64,000 nt of DNA from contig NMRB01000537.1 in assembly GCA_002633025.1 (NCBI GenBank), positions 89,096 through 153,095 on the forward strand, given 5' to 3'. Both the position numbers and the translations under genes were made by a program. The notes under the pieces were generated by a model. It was not told the origin of the DNA. It saw nothing but the letters and a program-made list of their open reading frames with translations, and made no database searches. Positions 44,285 through 55,750 of this stretch are shown in pieces (position 1 is the first letter of the stretch; every line of letters starts with the position of its first letter). The DNA is from Notospermus geniculatus (Eukaryota > Nemertea > Pilidiophora > Heteronemertea > Lineidae).

Positions 44285-45110
44285 ATAGTCCTTATAGCCG
44301 AGTGGCTATCACGCCCGCTTAGCAAGTGGTAGGTCCCTTTAAAAATCGAGCCTGAGCCATTTGGGATTAATCATCCCTGGCTCTTCAGTCGTTCGCATGG
44401 ACAAGTAAAGGCAAATAACAGACCCCATCCAAGTCGCTCGAGATGGCCATTTCCACAGTTACCAAGGCCAATGATTCTGTGCCTTGGGCCGGGTGTTCGA
44501 AAAACATGGACTATGGATCAATGGACTCTGGACTACTGGACTGTGGAAACCATGGACTGAACAGTCATAACTACCTCACTGACATACGCCGCCTGAAATG
44601 AAAACCTCTTCTCCGACAGGAAATTAGGAGCTGAGTCTTGAGTGATTGAGAAGCTGTCATCGCCGTGTGTTGTCGGGTCACATCGAATGTTCGTTTACAT
44701 GTAGCTTACAAACTTCGAATTTTCATATAACAATGTCTGTGTCTTCTCTGTTTGATTCACAAGGCTTCAGCAGCCTAGAATGATCTTGTTGGGCCTAATA
44801 TCGGTGTGCATGGAGAAGAGCCTAGCCTAGTTTTTCGTCGTCTCTTCCCGAGCAAATTAAAGGCATTATTTTTTTATCAACCAGTAATGAAAATTCAGTA
44901 GCCTATTATGCATGCACAAGACTGGTGTGTTATTCGCGATGACGTCTTCGTACAAAACCATGAAAACAGAGGCAGGCGGCGCATGTCAGTGAGGTATTCA
45001 TGACTGGTCAGTCCATGGTTTCCGCAGTCCAGTAGTCCAGAGTCCATTGATCCATAGTCCATGTTTTTCGAACACCCCCTTGGGCCCTGATAGAAAAATT
45101 CCGTGCAATC
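44285..45110 (+). mobile_element. tRNA-derived SINE split by a MITE
   Basis: TAGCCGAGTGGCTATCACG at 44297 is a tRNA A box; the B box is decayed. The body CTGGCTCTTCAGTCG, CAAATAACAGACCCCATCC and GAGATGGCCATTTCCAC matches the reverse complement of 57700-57962. The tail is interrupted at 44491-45078 and resumes TTGGGCCCTGATAGAAAAAT, matching GGGCCCTGATGGAAAT in the other copy. Confidence 0.8.
44491..45078. mobile_element. 588-bp TIR element nested in the SINE
   Basis: GGGTGTTCGAAAAACATGGA at the left and TCCATGTTTTTCGAACACCC at the right lead inverted repeats of about 100 bases, containing ATGGATCAATGGACTCTGGA / TCCAGAGTCCATTGATCCAT. CTTGGGCC on both sides (44483-44490 and 45079-45086) is an 8-bp target-site duplication, which fits hAT-type integration. 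Interior non-coding. Confidence 0.85.
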
Positions 45111-45640
45111 ATACAGTATAATCTAGTACATTATGTGCAAACAGCCTGATATCATCCACGACCCATCCGTCTTCTACTGGCGTAAGAAGGGTCAAAAGTT
45201 TATTAGTCAGATAAAATAAGAGCTGGAAAGAAAGCAATCCACATCCAACAACAGAGACTTCATATTATAGAGTTGTGAATAATTTAGGAGAATTCGTCCT
45301 TGCATGCTATCATTGCCAGTATTTTATTAATAATCTAGTACCAGTCTTACCCAAAGGACGTTAAATGGTCTTCACGCGAACATCACTAGGCTACACACCA
45401 AATCGACAACACCGCTAATCAACTGTGAAAGTAGACTCGTCGCCTTTTTGCACCAACGTCTTCACATATAATTGGATTGCTTTCTCCTTTTCACTACCAG
45501 AAGCAATTTTATTTCTCCTTTTCACTACCAGACAATTTCTTCACATATAATTCGATAGCTTTCTCCTTTTCACTACCATAAGTAATTTCATGAAAAACAA
45601 AAAAACATGTAATGATTCTTATACGTGATGTGGACCCTAT
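45111..45640. other. no supported gene
   Basis: Three copies of TTTCTCCTTTTCACTACCA occur at 45481, 45511 and 45561; otherwise nothing. Confidence 0.4.
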
Positions 45641-45697
45641 CACATAGGTATTCATTGGAAAGTACTCACTGAGAGCTTTCCAATGAATACCTATGTG
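45641..45697. repeat. 57-bp hairpin
   Basis: CACATAGGTATTCATTGGAA and its inverse TTCCAATGAATACCTATGTG pair perfectly over at least 22 bases around a 10-base loop. A 125-codon minus-strand frame (45509-45886) crosses it. Confidence 0.8.
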
Positions 45698-46025
45698 ACT
45701 GGGTTTGGATACGTCCAGTCCTTTCAACCTGTTTTCAAATTTCACAGTATGTAGGTCATCCACTGTGGTAAAACGATAAAATGCGTATAAAGTCGTCTCC
45801 GAATTTTGCAAATTTTCGACCCCAACCGGGGTCTTCCTCAGGCACTTTCTAGTAGAGATCCAAGAAGTAAATGAGGTGGATTCCAATATTATGGATTTGA
45901 AGTATTAAAAGAGAAACGCTGAAAAAACAAAAAGGTGTGAAAAGTTTAGGTTGACTGAAGGAAAGTAGAAGCACTGTGATAAAACAAGGGTTATCCAGGA
46001 AAACCTGCCCACAATTGTAGATGTT
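45698..46025. other. no supported feature
   Basis: No exon or repeat recognised. Confidence 0.35.
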
Positions 46026-46134
46026 TTCAGTGGGGGTATGGTTGCCTGAAGTAATAGCTACACACTGAACTACACTGCACTTGTTAGTACTAGTAGAGGT
46101 TACTTCAAATGATCAGCATCCCACTGCTTTCACA
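46026..46134. mobile_element. GAAGTAATAGCTA foldback MITE, copy 1
   Basis: CAGTGGGGGTATGGTTGCC, then TGAAGTAATAGCTA, returning as GGTTACTTCAAATGATCAGC and CCCACTG. Matches 56983-57090 and 60382-60490. Confidence 0.65.
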
Positions 46135-46454
46135 ATTGCACGGCAGATATCTCCGGCTCCCAGAAGAGTACGGTCACCGACCCTTTTAGAATATCCATAA
46201 AATGTATCGTCTCAAGAGGTTTAGCAGACACATATGAATAAATATTGAGATGGGCAGATAATTCTAGAAGTATCGGGAGATTTCATTGTGAAGTATGTTT
46301 ACTAATATAATACGATCCCCCTCTCCTCCATTCTAGCTGAGAATTAGATTTGTGACTTCAGATATGATGAACGAGTCTTACTTTCGAATACAAAGGGCAG
46401 GATCTTAGTCGAGGGGGGGGGGCTGGTCAACTGGAGTAGTCACGCAGATAAAGT
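46135..46454. other. no supported feature
   Basis: A nine-G run at 46421-46429; nothing else. Confidence 0.35.
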
Positions 46455-46770
46455 CATCTCTGCGACATCATCTCACTGGCATGCACTCCTAAAACCGGTA
46501 GCACAGATACCGAGCAAATTCATGTCGGCGAGATTGGACAGTGCCTGTGAGTCGTGTCATAGATAAAGGCTACAGCTCTCGAAATGAGGTAGCACACGGA
46601 GGAGATAATCTCCTCTGGCAGCACACATAGGTTTCAGTTCAAAGACAGCTCGCAGAGATTAGAAATCGCGAGCTGTGCCGTAGACATGTAACTCTCCGAT
46701 ACGAGGCAGCACACACACATATCGGTTTCAGCTCACAGACAAGGCTCGCAGAGGTGTGAGATTTCCCTTG
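46455..46770. repeat. CAGCACACAC family, dispersed copy
   Basis: CTCACTGGCATGCACTCCTA, GAGGTAGCACACGG, GGCAGCACACATAGGTTTCA and CACACATATCGGTTTCAGCT recur here as in 31726-32165, 49910-50066 and 60875-61085. Confidence 0.7.
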
Positions 46771-46950
46771 TGGTACCAGTACAGCTTAAGACGTGGAGCA
46801 CTCCAGATTCACCACTTCTGGCAATTGAGGCCATGCTGACTGGATAATTACACACGTGACACTTCCCACCACCAGGCACAAGTGAGAGCCAACCGGATTG
46901 AAGGATCGTGGCCCGTATATCTACAATGCAAAGGCAGAGTGCATGTACAG

Positions 46951-47069
46951 TACTGGGGACATTCATGTACTGGGGACATTCATGTACTGGGGACATTCAT
47001 GTACTGGGGACATTCATGTACTGGGGACATTCATGTACTGGGGACATTCATGTACTGGGGACATTCATG
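46951..47069. repeat. 17-bp minisatellite, seven copies
   Basis: TACTGGGGACATTCATG repeated seven times without differences. Because 17 is not a multiple of three, all three plus frames read the same peptide motifs; the frames there are by-products. Confidence 0.95.
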
Positions 47070-47461
47070 CCCCGAGTTGGTGAAGCGATCTACAATCTGC
47101 AGAAGTAGCAACAATGGCCAACAATACTGCATTTGATGTTGTATGAATCGCTCATCCGCGACACGTCACTCCCCAAACAACCATTCCACCATCTTGTATT
47201 GCACCCCGCTGACCGATTGCTGATGTTTGGTAGTTGCCATGGGCGATATGTACCATCGATCTAGTGTCACAGCGTGGTTCCTCAAGTCCGAAATCAAGCT
47301 GCAAACAGATTTCTGTAGTTACACATGCCTGAAGATGATTAGTATAGATTCTGTGTTGTTCTCCAATGGAAGAAGACAACAAAAAACACTGAATATTGGG
47401 TTGAGAGATGCACCAAATACCATTACTGGTCCTATGGACAATACATTGGGATGATATAATG
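47070..47461. other. no supported feature
   Basis: No exon recognised. Confidence 0.35.
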
Positions 47462-47590
47462 TATATCAGAAGGAAACCGGTGTGCCCGGGAAAACCTGTA
47501 TGCTGTAAAAGGGTGGCATGAAGACTGGGTCAGACTGGGCATCGAACCTGGAACCTCAGTGGTGACAGTCGCCTACAGAAGACACTTCCA
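47462..47590 (-). repeat. tRNA-derived SINE
   Basis: On the minus strand GGCGACTGTCACCACTGAGG is followed by GTTCCAGGTTCGATGCCCAG (B box) and a body ending GGTTTTCCCGGGCACACCGG. The B-box arm is nearly intact. Confidence 0.6.
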
Positions 47591-47623
47591 TTTGTGATCA
47601 GTGACGGCATGGTCAGTAGAAGC

Positions 47624-47653
47624 AAAAATAGATAAGCGAGCTTATCTATTTTT
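47624..47653. repeat. 30-bp palindrome
   Basis: AAAAATAGATAAGC and GCTTATCTATTTTT pair perfectly around a two-base centre; it splits a GTAGAAGTAATAGCTCC segment related to the GAAGTAATAGCTA MITE. Confidence 0.8.
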
Positions 47654-48019
47654 GGTAGAAGTAATAGCTCCATTCTGTGGCATAAATCCCTTGTTTTTTC
47701 CAAGGGACACCAGCTGCATCACTCACGATAGTAACATCTTCAAAGAAATTGAATATTGACTTCTCATTATAAGACGTCACCCAATCTCCATATTCCATTT
47801 TGGAGTGGAAAAGTCTGAAGCAATTTAAGATGAATATTGAATATCACTCTGGAGACTCATCAGTCTTGTGGATGCTGGAGGAGAATGATGAAGTACCTTC
47901 CTGATGTTCCTCCTTGTGTTTGCCCCTTCAGATGACAGGAGGGCCTCATGCCTAATTCAGAACCATCTCATGTTAATTTGCCTAATGACTTGACAGTCGT
48001 TTGCATATTAACTTCACGC
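47654..48019. other. no supported feature
   Basis: No exon recognised. Confidence 0.35.
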
Positions 48020-48895
48020 TGTTTCTGCTACATGTGGTTAGCAGGTACCCAGATTGCCTGCATGTGATTGTAGCAAGAACCCAAACTGCTACTACTGTAT
48101 GTGATTTAGCAGGAATCCAAATCTGCTACAACTTCATGTGATTTAGCAGGAGTCCAAACTGTTTCTGCTCCATGTGATTTAGCAGGAATCCAAACTGCTA
48201 CAACTGCATGTGATTTAGCAGGAACCAATGTTTCTGCTCCATGTGATTTAGCAGCAACCCAAACTGCTACAACTTCACGTGATTTAGCAGCAGTCCAAAC
48301 TGCTTCAGCTTCATGTGATTTAGCAGGAGTCCAAACTGCTACTACTGCATATGATTTAGCAGGACTCAAACTGCTTCTACTGCTTGTGATTAAGCAGGAA
48401 CCCAAATGGTTTCTGCTACATGTGATTTAGCAGGACTCAAACTGCTTCTACTGCTTGTGATTAAGCAGGAACCCAAATGGTTTCTGCTACATGTGATTTA
48501 GCAGGAACCCCAACTGCTTCTGCTGCATGTGATTTAGCAGAACTCACACTGCTACTACTCCATGTGATTTAACAGAACCCAAACTGCTACTAGTTCGTGT
48601 GATTTAGCTGGAACGCCAACTGTTACTGTGATTCAGCAGGAACACAGACTGCTACTACTCCATGTGATTCAACAGGAACCAAGACTGCTTCTGCTGCATG
48701 TGATTTAGCTGAAAGTCAAAACTCCTTCTACTGTATCACACTGCTACTACTCAATGTGATTTAGCAGGAACCCAGACTGCTTCTGTTGCTTGTGATTTAG
48801 CAGAAATCCATCAGCTACCTCTGCTGCATGTGATTTAGCAGGAGCCTAGACTGCTTCTACTAAACGAGATTTAGCAGAGGCCAACACACTACCTG
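48020..48895. repeat. ~36-bp minisatellite
   Basis: About twenty-four units of CATGTGATTTAGCAGGAACC followed by CAAACTGCTTCTGCTG. A 62-bp block is duplicated exactly (48357-48418 against 48430-48491). Minus-strand frames (AKSHEVVAVW-type repeats) translate the array. Confidence 0.9.
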
Positions 48896-49653
48896 CCTCC
48901 AGTGAACAATGGCGTGGTGTCTACGTTCCTTCCTCTACTGGCGCAATCCAATTGGAGCATTCAGCCCTCACCACTAAATAAGATCCGTCTTATATGTGCG
49001 CATTTGCATATCGATCCTAAGGGACAGACGCTACAGTATGTGATTCACCATCCGGGGAATATGTCTGGGTTATTGTATTCAATACATTGATTGAGACCAA
49101 TGAAATGATATGACATGCCGGTACTCACTCGACCAATCAAATTAGAGAGGTGGATCGAGATCGAGTCGTTCTAAGAATCTGTTGATGGACATTCTGCAGC
49201 TGGTAGATAAACCGATGAGAGTGATTCTGAGAATCTGTTAATATCAGATTGCATCTTGATGCCCGATCTAAAAAGTGTTGATCTGATTCGTCAAATATAG
49301 GGTTGGCTAAGAGGCACAGCGGAAACGTTATCGCCTTTTGTCACTGTACTCATCATCTTCACCATGCCCCTTCCAATCGAATCATCAATGATAAAAGGCT
49401 GTTGGCCTACCTCAGCTGTTGAGCAGTGGGCGGGGGGATGCTGGATTGATGTAACAACTCTGTTTTGAACTTCTGGATCTACAGTCGTGTAGAGAAAAGC
49501 TGTTGTCTGAGTGGACTACCCTCCCCCTAGAACTGAGTGGAAAAACACTTTTTGCCATTGGAGGGTAGATTTGGTCGACCAAAATCCGCTCCAACAACCA
49601 ACCAGAAAATTAATTCATGTCAAGTTTGGTTCTGAGTTGTTGGAAACCATTTG
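48896..49653. other. no supported gene
   Basis: GAGCAGTGGGCGGGGGGATG then TTGATGTAACAACTC at 49420-49465 resembles the end of the GAAGTAATAGCTA MITE family; otherwise nothing. Confidence 0.35.
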
Positions 49654-49895
49654 AAGGAGTTAGACGCCGAAGTTGTAAACAAGCTGGTTTGTTTACAAAT
49701 ATGGTCGGCAAACAAGTTTTATTCCTTCGTGCAGGTGGCAGCACCCGTGATCGTTAGACTGGTTCCCGGTCCGATGCCACTCACTCACGATATTCACGTC
49801 AGTACATATCACCGACAATAGGTGACAGCACCGCAGGCGTCCGTGGATAGAGAACCAGTGAGTGAGTGTTTACAACTTCGGGGTCTAACTCCTTT
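49654..49895. mobile_element. 242-bp TIR element
   Basis: AAGGAGTTAGACGCCGAAGT and ACTTCGGGGTCTAACTCCTT are inverted, extended by TGTAAAC / GTTTACA to 27 bases, with ACTGGTTC / GAACCAGT further in. Non-coding. Confidence 0.85.
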
Positions 49896-49909
49896 AAGAC
49901 TAAAGTTGG

Positions 49910-50066
49910 CAGCACACCTACAAATTCATGTCCACGAGATAGGAAGTTGTGCTGTGACCCATGTGGCAGACATGAACTCACAAAGATGAGGTAGCACACA
50001 CTGGTTTCATCTCACAGATGGCTCGCTATGATCTCACTGATATTTCCGAATGTGTGCTGCCAGTTT
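49910..50066. mobile_element. CAGCACACAC family, hairpin copy
   Basis: GGCAGCACACCTACAAATTC at the left and GAATGTGTGCTGCC at the right are inverted; GAGGTAGCACACACTGGTTT and CATCTCACAGATGGCTCGC lie inside. It is the most element-like copy of this family. Confidence 0.7.
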
Positions 50067-50370
50067 AAACCTTCTATAGAATCCAAACTCCCTGTCGTTT
50101 CATCGTGCACATTGTGATCTTTCAAATTGCACATAACCAGACTCCAAACCACCTGCCGCTGGGATAATTTGATTAAGTTTCAATGAGAGAAGAGGGAATG
50201 GAATCCCATGAAGGCTGTCAATTTCAAGCAGTTTGATTAAGTGTGGGTTACTAATCATGTAAAGGGAGGAGATAATGGAGTGAATGCATTGTGGATCTTT
50301 TAATTGGATTCTATAGTGTAAACAGTGTTTGCTAATTATAGGCAAGTACAAGTGTGAACTTTGTGTACGT

Positions 50371-50415
50371 TGTGGGGTCTTAGCCAGAACATCACGGCTT
50401 CGATTCCCCACAGTG
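50371..50415 (+). repeat. tRNA-like remnant
   Basis: TGTGGGGTCTTAGCCAGAAC then CGGCTTCGATTCCCCAC (B-box-like). Shorter than a normal A-to-B spacing, so a degraded SINE head at best. Confidence 0.3.
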
Positions 50416-52189
50416 GACCTGTCATCTCTGTGACTCCTGGTATCATCGAGTCTAATGCCCCCGATATAGCATCCCCCAACAACACCTTTCCAATTCAATT
50501 GGACTCCAGAGGGGTACCAAAGCCCACATCTTGACTAATCAAGGCCTCCGGTCACTCCCCCCTTCGAACTACGCTCCCTTCACCCTTGACGACCACCGTT
50601 TGTCATCCTGCTCGCAGACAGGTCGTTCCATGGACCGCACACCCCCCACTGCTGTCAATGATAAATGCGTGTAATCCAATGTTTTGTGAATAAAGCATGC
50701 ATTAACGTATTAGATTATTCTTCATTTTGAGATTTTCATCGATCCAAACCTCACAATGTTCCTTTCTTCGTCATAAACCGCGCTTTCAGTAAAGTTTGGC
50801 TGCGTCAGCCGCCACGCTCATGGGCGGCAAATGCGAGCGATAAATGCTACGGTGGTCGGCAAGGGTGGATGGAGCGATAGTATGAGTGACAGGAAGCCTT
50901 GGTTGGGCAAGATGAAAGCCCATAACCCTGTGACGAACAATACAGGAGGAGGGGCACACACATTTTGTTCGATTGCAGGTCCTGTCAATCCGCCATAGCA
51001 TAGCTAGAGCTGCTGCCCTCTGTAGTTTCCTTCTGCTTCGTGCTGAAAACGTATCACGTCTGCTCGTGTTGTAACAAGGCTACTTGGGTCATTTGCGTTC
51101 TCACCATGCACAGCCAAGATGTTCGGACCGTCGTTAATTCACCGTATCGGTCATACAGCAGCCGGCCAAGCCACCGCAATTAGTTCAGCCGCGGCGTACC
51201 CCGTGATGATTTGAATGGATCAAGCCTATTAACGCCAGTGTCATTACGGCAGATTGTGCCGCGTCAAAAGCAGTGGCTGGTGATGCAAATAGGCATTAGT
51301 TCCGTCTGGCGTTCACCTCGTCTGAGACAGAAGACGGGCTTATTGAAAGCCGCATCGTTACGTCCATTTTCATTAGGCATCTCGACAAATGGAGCGGTGA
51401 GCGGTGAACCGGAGTCGGCTTGTTGTCCGTGGCATGTACCAGCACTGATTAACTCAGTTCCTTCTTCTATACGACATTAATCCCTTTTTTCGCTTATCTT
51501 GTCTGATGAACATCATTCTTTGCACAGAAAAGAACCATGATAGTAGAGAGGTTCAGATTCATAAGGAGAACGAGGAGAGGTTGATCTCTATTTACGGATT
51601 TCATCATCATCATCTTTATCTTTGTTGTAGAGAAAAAAACTTGCAACACTAGTCTATACTTCAAGGGCTGAAGCCGAGGTATGGATGGCCCTTGATCAGA
51701 ATCAAGAGTGTGTCAGGATTTTCAGTAAAATCGAGACTACAAGTATACCACCAAGATTAAGGCCAAGTTGCCATCTTGCCTGAGGAAACAAAGTCGTCAT
51801 AATTTTTCTGAACCTTTTTCTGGGAATGACATTGGCTTGTCGCTCCATTCTCGGAGCGTCTCTGAACCACCCTAGCCTTGTGGTCAGCACATCTGTCTGG
51901 GGTCTTGTCATCAGCTTCTTGTCGCCTTCCTTCTCAGACCGTCTCTGTAACTCCCTATCCTTTTGATCAGCACAGCCGTCTACAGCGTCAACGTTTTCGG
52001 TGTCCAGTATCTCTGATCGTCTTTAGTCTTGTGGTCAACAAAAAACTGAATATCCAGAGATACCCTGATGAAACAGAATCTCCCTTCTTTCCACATGGCT
52101 TTGCACAAACATCACCAGCCCTTGAATGTGCCGTGCATTATTACCATCTTCCCTGACTTGTCGTCATATTCCACGTTTCTTTATTTCAT
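50416..52189. other. repeat-poor stretch upstream of ratchet 3
   Basis: The longest part of the right half without tandem or inverted repeats. 50780-51480 is richer in CpG and G+C than its surroundings and could hold a regulatory element; I see no exon with splice sites. Confidence 0.35.
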
Positions 52190-52221
52190 AGATGTCTTAT
52201 TCTTTCTTCTTGCAGGTAAGT
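52190..52221 (+). other. recursive splice site (ratchet point) 3
   Basis: TCTTATTCTTTCTTCTTG runs into CAG|GTAAGT, junction at 52215/52216. The 17 bases CTTGCAGGTAAGTGTCA are identical to ratchet point 1, both sides of the junction included. A second donor CAG|GTAGGA at 52255/52256 would define a 40-nt RS-exon. This is the best match in the window to the recursive-splicing consensus; usage is inferred. Confidence 0.62.
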
Positions 52222-52814
52222 GTCAGAGATGTAGGTCTGATGATCCCCTAGTCAGGTAGGACTGGTCATAATGAACGTTGTTTTAGCTAGAAGAGAGAAG
52301 GAACAGTTTGCATGTTGATCATTAAAACTATGCAAGACTCGAACGATCTGTCTTGTAACTTAATGTAATAAGAGTGTATCTTAACTTTAGCTGTTCAGAG
52401 GACAAGAACAACAGCCATGTACACATATTTTTGAGAAACTGTCATAAACTGGGATGATACGCAGGCAGTATTGAGTAGTTCCATCTCTTGGCTTGGTCTG
52501 GTACCAGTCTGCAGCCTCCAGTCGTTGTAGAGAGATTGATCTCGATGATCTGACTGCAGGGAGTGATTAAAGAGACATCTGCATGTGCTGTGATGTACTG
52601 AGCCACTGATTCAGCGATATTGTCTGAAATAAGCTTGTAGATTTCAGCGTTTGTTGTCAGTTTCAGTCCTGATGGTACGAGGTCAAGTGAGTTCTTGACA
52701 AAGCCATGGTCATCTGAATTTAGTCTTAGTCTTGATGACATTCTCTTGGTCCAAATCAGACGAGTAGACCTCCAGGGCAGTTGAATTCCAGGTCGAGCCT
52801 TCTCCGACAGTTTT
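52222..52814. other. putative intron after ratchet 3
   Basis: A 99-codon minus-strand frame (52442-52741) without domain; nothing else. Confidence 0.35.
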
Positions 52815-52990
52815 CCCTACATTTGGTCAAGGCCAGATGAGTTGCTTGTCATCAGGCCAAGGCCAAGTGTGCCATCTTTAGGTCAAGGTCAAGTGATTTG
52901 TCGGTAGGTCAAGGTCAAGTGATTTGTCGGTAGGTCAAGGCAATTGGGTCATATTTATGCCAAAGGTCGAATGAGTCTTCTCTTGGTCAA
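52815..52990. repeat. GGTCAAGGTCAAGTG minisatellite
   Basis: About six units; two are identical copies of AGGTCAAGGTCAAGTGATTT plus GTCGGT (27 bp). Each holds TCAAGGTCA, the extended half-site bound by ERR/SF-1-type nuclear receptors. Confidence 0.8.
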
Positions 52991-53145
52991 ATGGGTCTAC
53001 TCTTCGGCATTTATATTTTGACTTCTTTTTGAGATTATCGTTAAATTGTTATTCCTCGAACTCAAGCAAAGGCATAAGAACTGTGATTTGCTAAAGGTGC
53101 AACTGGCGAGATGCTGCTGTTCAACCATGAACTGGGCGATAACAG

Positions 53146-53495
53146 GTGGGCTGGTTCTAAACCTGGCACTGGCACTGGCACTGGTATCATATTATGGCCA
53201 GAAATCATGAAAAAAATGTATATATACGAAACAGTCATTTTTTTGGAAGATAATAGGGCCAACCAGTTAAACATGGATCAATTCTGTTGAAAAAAAAATT
53301 ATTATTTTTTTCTAGTTTTTTTTTAGATTTTTCAACATAATTGATCCATGTTAAACTGGTTGGCCCTATTATCTTATTATCTTCCAAAATAATAACTGTT
53401 AGGTAAATATACCATTTTTCATGATTTCTGACCACAATATGATGCCAGTGCCAGTGCCAGTGCCAGCGTGCCAGTACCAGGTTTAGAACCAACCC
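53146..53495. mobile_element. 350-bp foldback with microsatellite in both arms
   Basis: GGTGGGCTGGTTCTAAACCT and AGGTTTAGAACCAACCC are inverted, followed by (GGCACT)n in the left arm and (CCAGTG)n in the right, then CAGAAATCATGAAAAA / TTTTTCATGATTTCTG and GGGCCAACCAGTTAAACATG / CATGTTAAACTGGTTGGCCC. Arms are about 140 bases. The centre is AT-rich. Confidence 0.85.
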
Positions 53496-54110
53496 ATAAC
53501 AGGTCGTTTGATCCATGCCAAAAATCTGTAGGGTGGCCACAAACTCCATTGCTGCTTCTATGGTGGAAAGGAAAAGTTGACAATGGCAGTACTACTTAAG
53601 ATGCTTCTTCATGTGAGAGTTTTTGCAAGCTGGTTGTGTGGCCAACTCAACTATAGGAAACTATAAGCAGTCGTTTGTTCCACATCCTGGGAACCCAGGG
53701 CATTTCCACTCTGCATAGCGCGTTACAATGCCCTGGGGAAACCCACCCCGTTTTGATGGGGAAGAGGGCTGTTCCCTCATGTGTACTCGCCAACTGATAA
53801 TTCACGAATGAACCATGCAATGCAGTGGGGGATCGCCACTTGATGTAATGGGCAGACATCGCGCCTAGTGCTGTAACGTATGCACATATATCTGGTGTTA
53901 TGAGTTAGCGGGTACCAGTCTCATAGCAATGCATCTCATTCCATAATTTATGCATGCTGTCGGAATGATAGCTGCCCCAAACACATGAACTGGATCATAC
54001 CTTCGTGTTTTGAACCCGTCGGTACTTACCCATTATCTAGATAATCCATGACAACCAGTTTTACGCGAAGTTAATTCAGGAATATTAAAAAATCCAGCGA
54101 GTTTGTCAGC
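53496..54110. other. no supported feature
   Basis: ACCCAGGGCATT / AATGCCCTGGG pair at 53694-53740; no exon. Confidence 0.35.
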
Positions 54111-54500
54111 GAATCGAGGAATGTTTGAAACCACCATATTTGGGAGTGACCATGGCGGGAGAGAAGCTTCGCTGTGATTGGTTGTATTCAGCGACAGATT
54201 TTCTGTCGCTAGTTCCACAGCGAAAAGGCGCCAATTTCAACAGGGCCTCGGACGTGCGAATAGGGGAGCGCGTTTTAGAGGACCTGTTGCAAGTGGATGT
54301 TTGTTCCATTGCTCTCAGCATAAGGAAACCAACAAAAGTGAATGTCCTGGTGAGAACCAAGGCGCACGTGAAAACTTTCAAGTGGAACAGCACCTTGAGT
54401 AAACCAACAATGGTATGAATGGTGAACTGCCCATTGAGAGCCAACAAACTCAAGTGGAGAAGCATCTTTAGTTCCGCTTTCTTCCACCAGCTGTCAGCAC
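54111..54500. repeat. diverged relative of the 18.2-20.5 kb segment
   Basis: GGTGAACTGCCCATTGAGAG, CAAGTGGAGAAGCATCTTTA and the earlier AGGCGCACGTGAAAACTTTC resemble GGTGAATTGCCCATTGAGAT and ACATGGAGTA of the segmental repeat. Overlapping open frames of 97-133 codons show no domain. Confidence 0.45.
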
Positions 54501-55359
54501 CAGTCACCTACCAATGGCTGAACTCTCCCTTTCTTTCCCTTTACCTTATTGGTAATGTGGCTACTCCTGTCACCACGGTAACGCATACGATGTACGTCGC
54601 CTTTTACGATGTAAATAGTGGCCAGCAGATATTCGTACCTAAATCCCTGGGACCAGTTTCCCGTGCAACTCAATCGATTTTTATAACAGTATTGTTCGTA
54701 ATTTTTCCAGACAGGCTTCGGATTACCTAAGTTCATATTTGAATATTCGTTTTTAAGGATTTGGAACCTTGTTGTGATGGCATATGGTAGGAGGACTAGT
54801 CTATTGACCATTATCCCTTTATATCTACCGTGTTTTATAAGTGGCTTTCGTCTGAGTCAAGTTTCATTTACATTCTTATAAGTGGAAAGGAGGCGGGTTC
54901 AGCCCTTTTGATTTAACCCTCAGGGTAATCATTAGGACAAAAAGGATTTGAAGACGATGCTTCCTAAGGAAAAGAACTTGGATTCTGGTCATGATTAGGA
55001 TTCAGTGAGGCTTGTCTTCCACCATGGGATGCATGTAAATGAATCTTGTCGCCCACGTGACAGATCTGAGGTTGTCAAGTTTGTAGCTTTGTCTGGGATG
55101 ACAATAAGACCATCGTCCACCTGTCGCTGGACTTCATTCTGAATCACATCGATCGGGGCATTCAATCAGAAAACTTCTCTATGTGTTGCTGGTGGAATGG
55201 GACGTACCTGTTGACTCTGTGACATATGCTTGACATCTCTGTGCTGAAAAGGTTTCTGAATTGTCCATTTCAATTTGTGTTCGATTTGACCAATTTTTCC
55301 ACACCTACTGTTACGAGATACATGTATTCTGACATTTATAAGGAAATTAAGTTAGCAGT
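54501..55359. other. no supported feature
   Basis: No exon or repeat recognised. Confidence 0.35.
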
Positions 55360-55750
55360 TTCTGCATTGTCAGCTTCAATGCATTTCTATTTCATAGTCA
55401 GCTTCAATGCAGTATAAAAATGGTTTAATATGTAACTATCAAGATGAAATTACACATTATCAGTTTCAATGCAGTATAAAAGTGGTTTAAAAACTATAAA
55501 ATCAAGGGTAGCAGCTACACATTGGGAGTTTCTATGCCGTATAAAAAAGTGGTTTAAAGACTAGGAAATCGCCACTGCAGCTACACATTGTGAACTTCAT
55601 TGCAGCATAAAAGTGGTTTAAGGACTTATGAAATCAAGGTAGCAGTTACACAATGTCAGTTTCAATGCAGTATAAAAGGGGGTTCAACATAGCAGGAAAT
55701 CAACATAGCAGTTGCACATTGTCAATTTGACTAAAGTATAAAGGTGGTTC
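55360..55750. repeat. ~65-bp minisatellite
   Basis: About six units with GCAGTATAAAAGTGGTTTAA, a variable A-rich part, AGCAG(C/T)TACACATTGTCA and GTTTCAAT. Confidence 0.85.

Noticed and set aside
46882-47136. Overlapping plus-strand frames with TGDIHVLGTFMYWGHSC repeats
   Set aside because: They are three phases of the same 17-bp minisatellite.
48106-48405. 99-codon minus-strand repeat protein
   Set aside because: Translation of the 36-bp minisatellite; the period is a multiple of three by chance.
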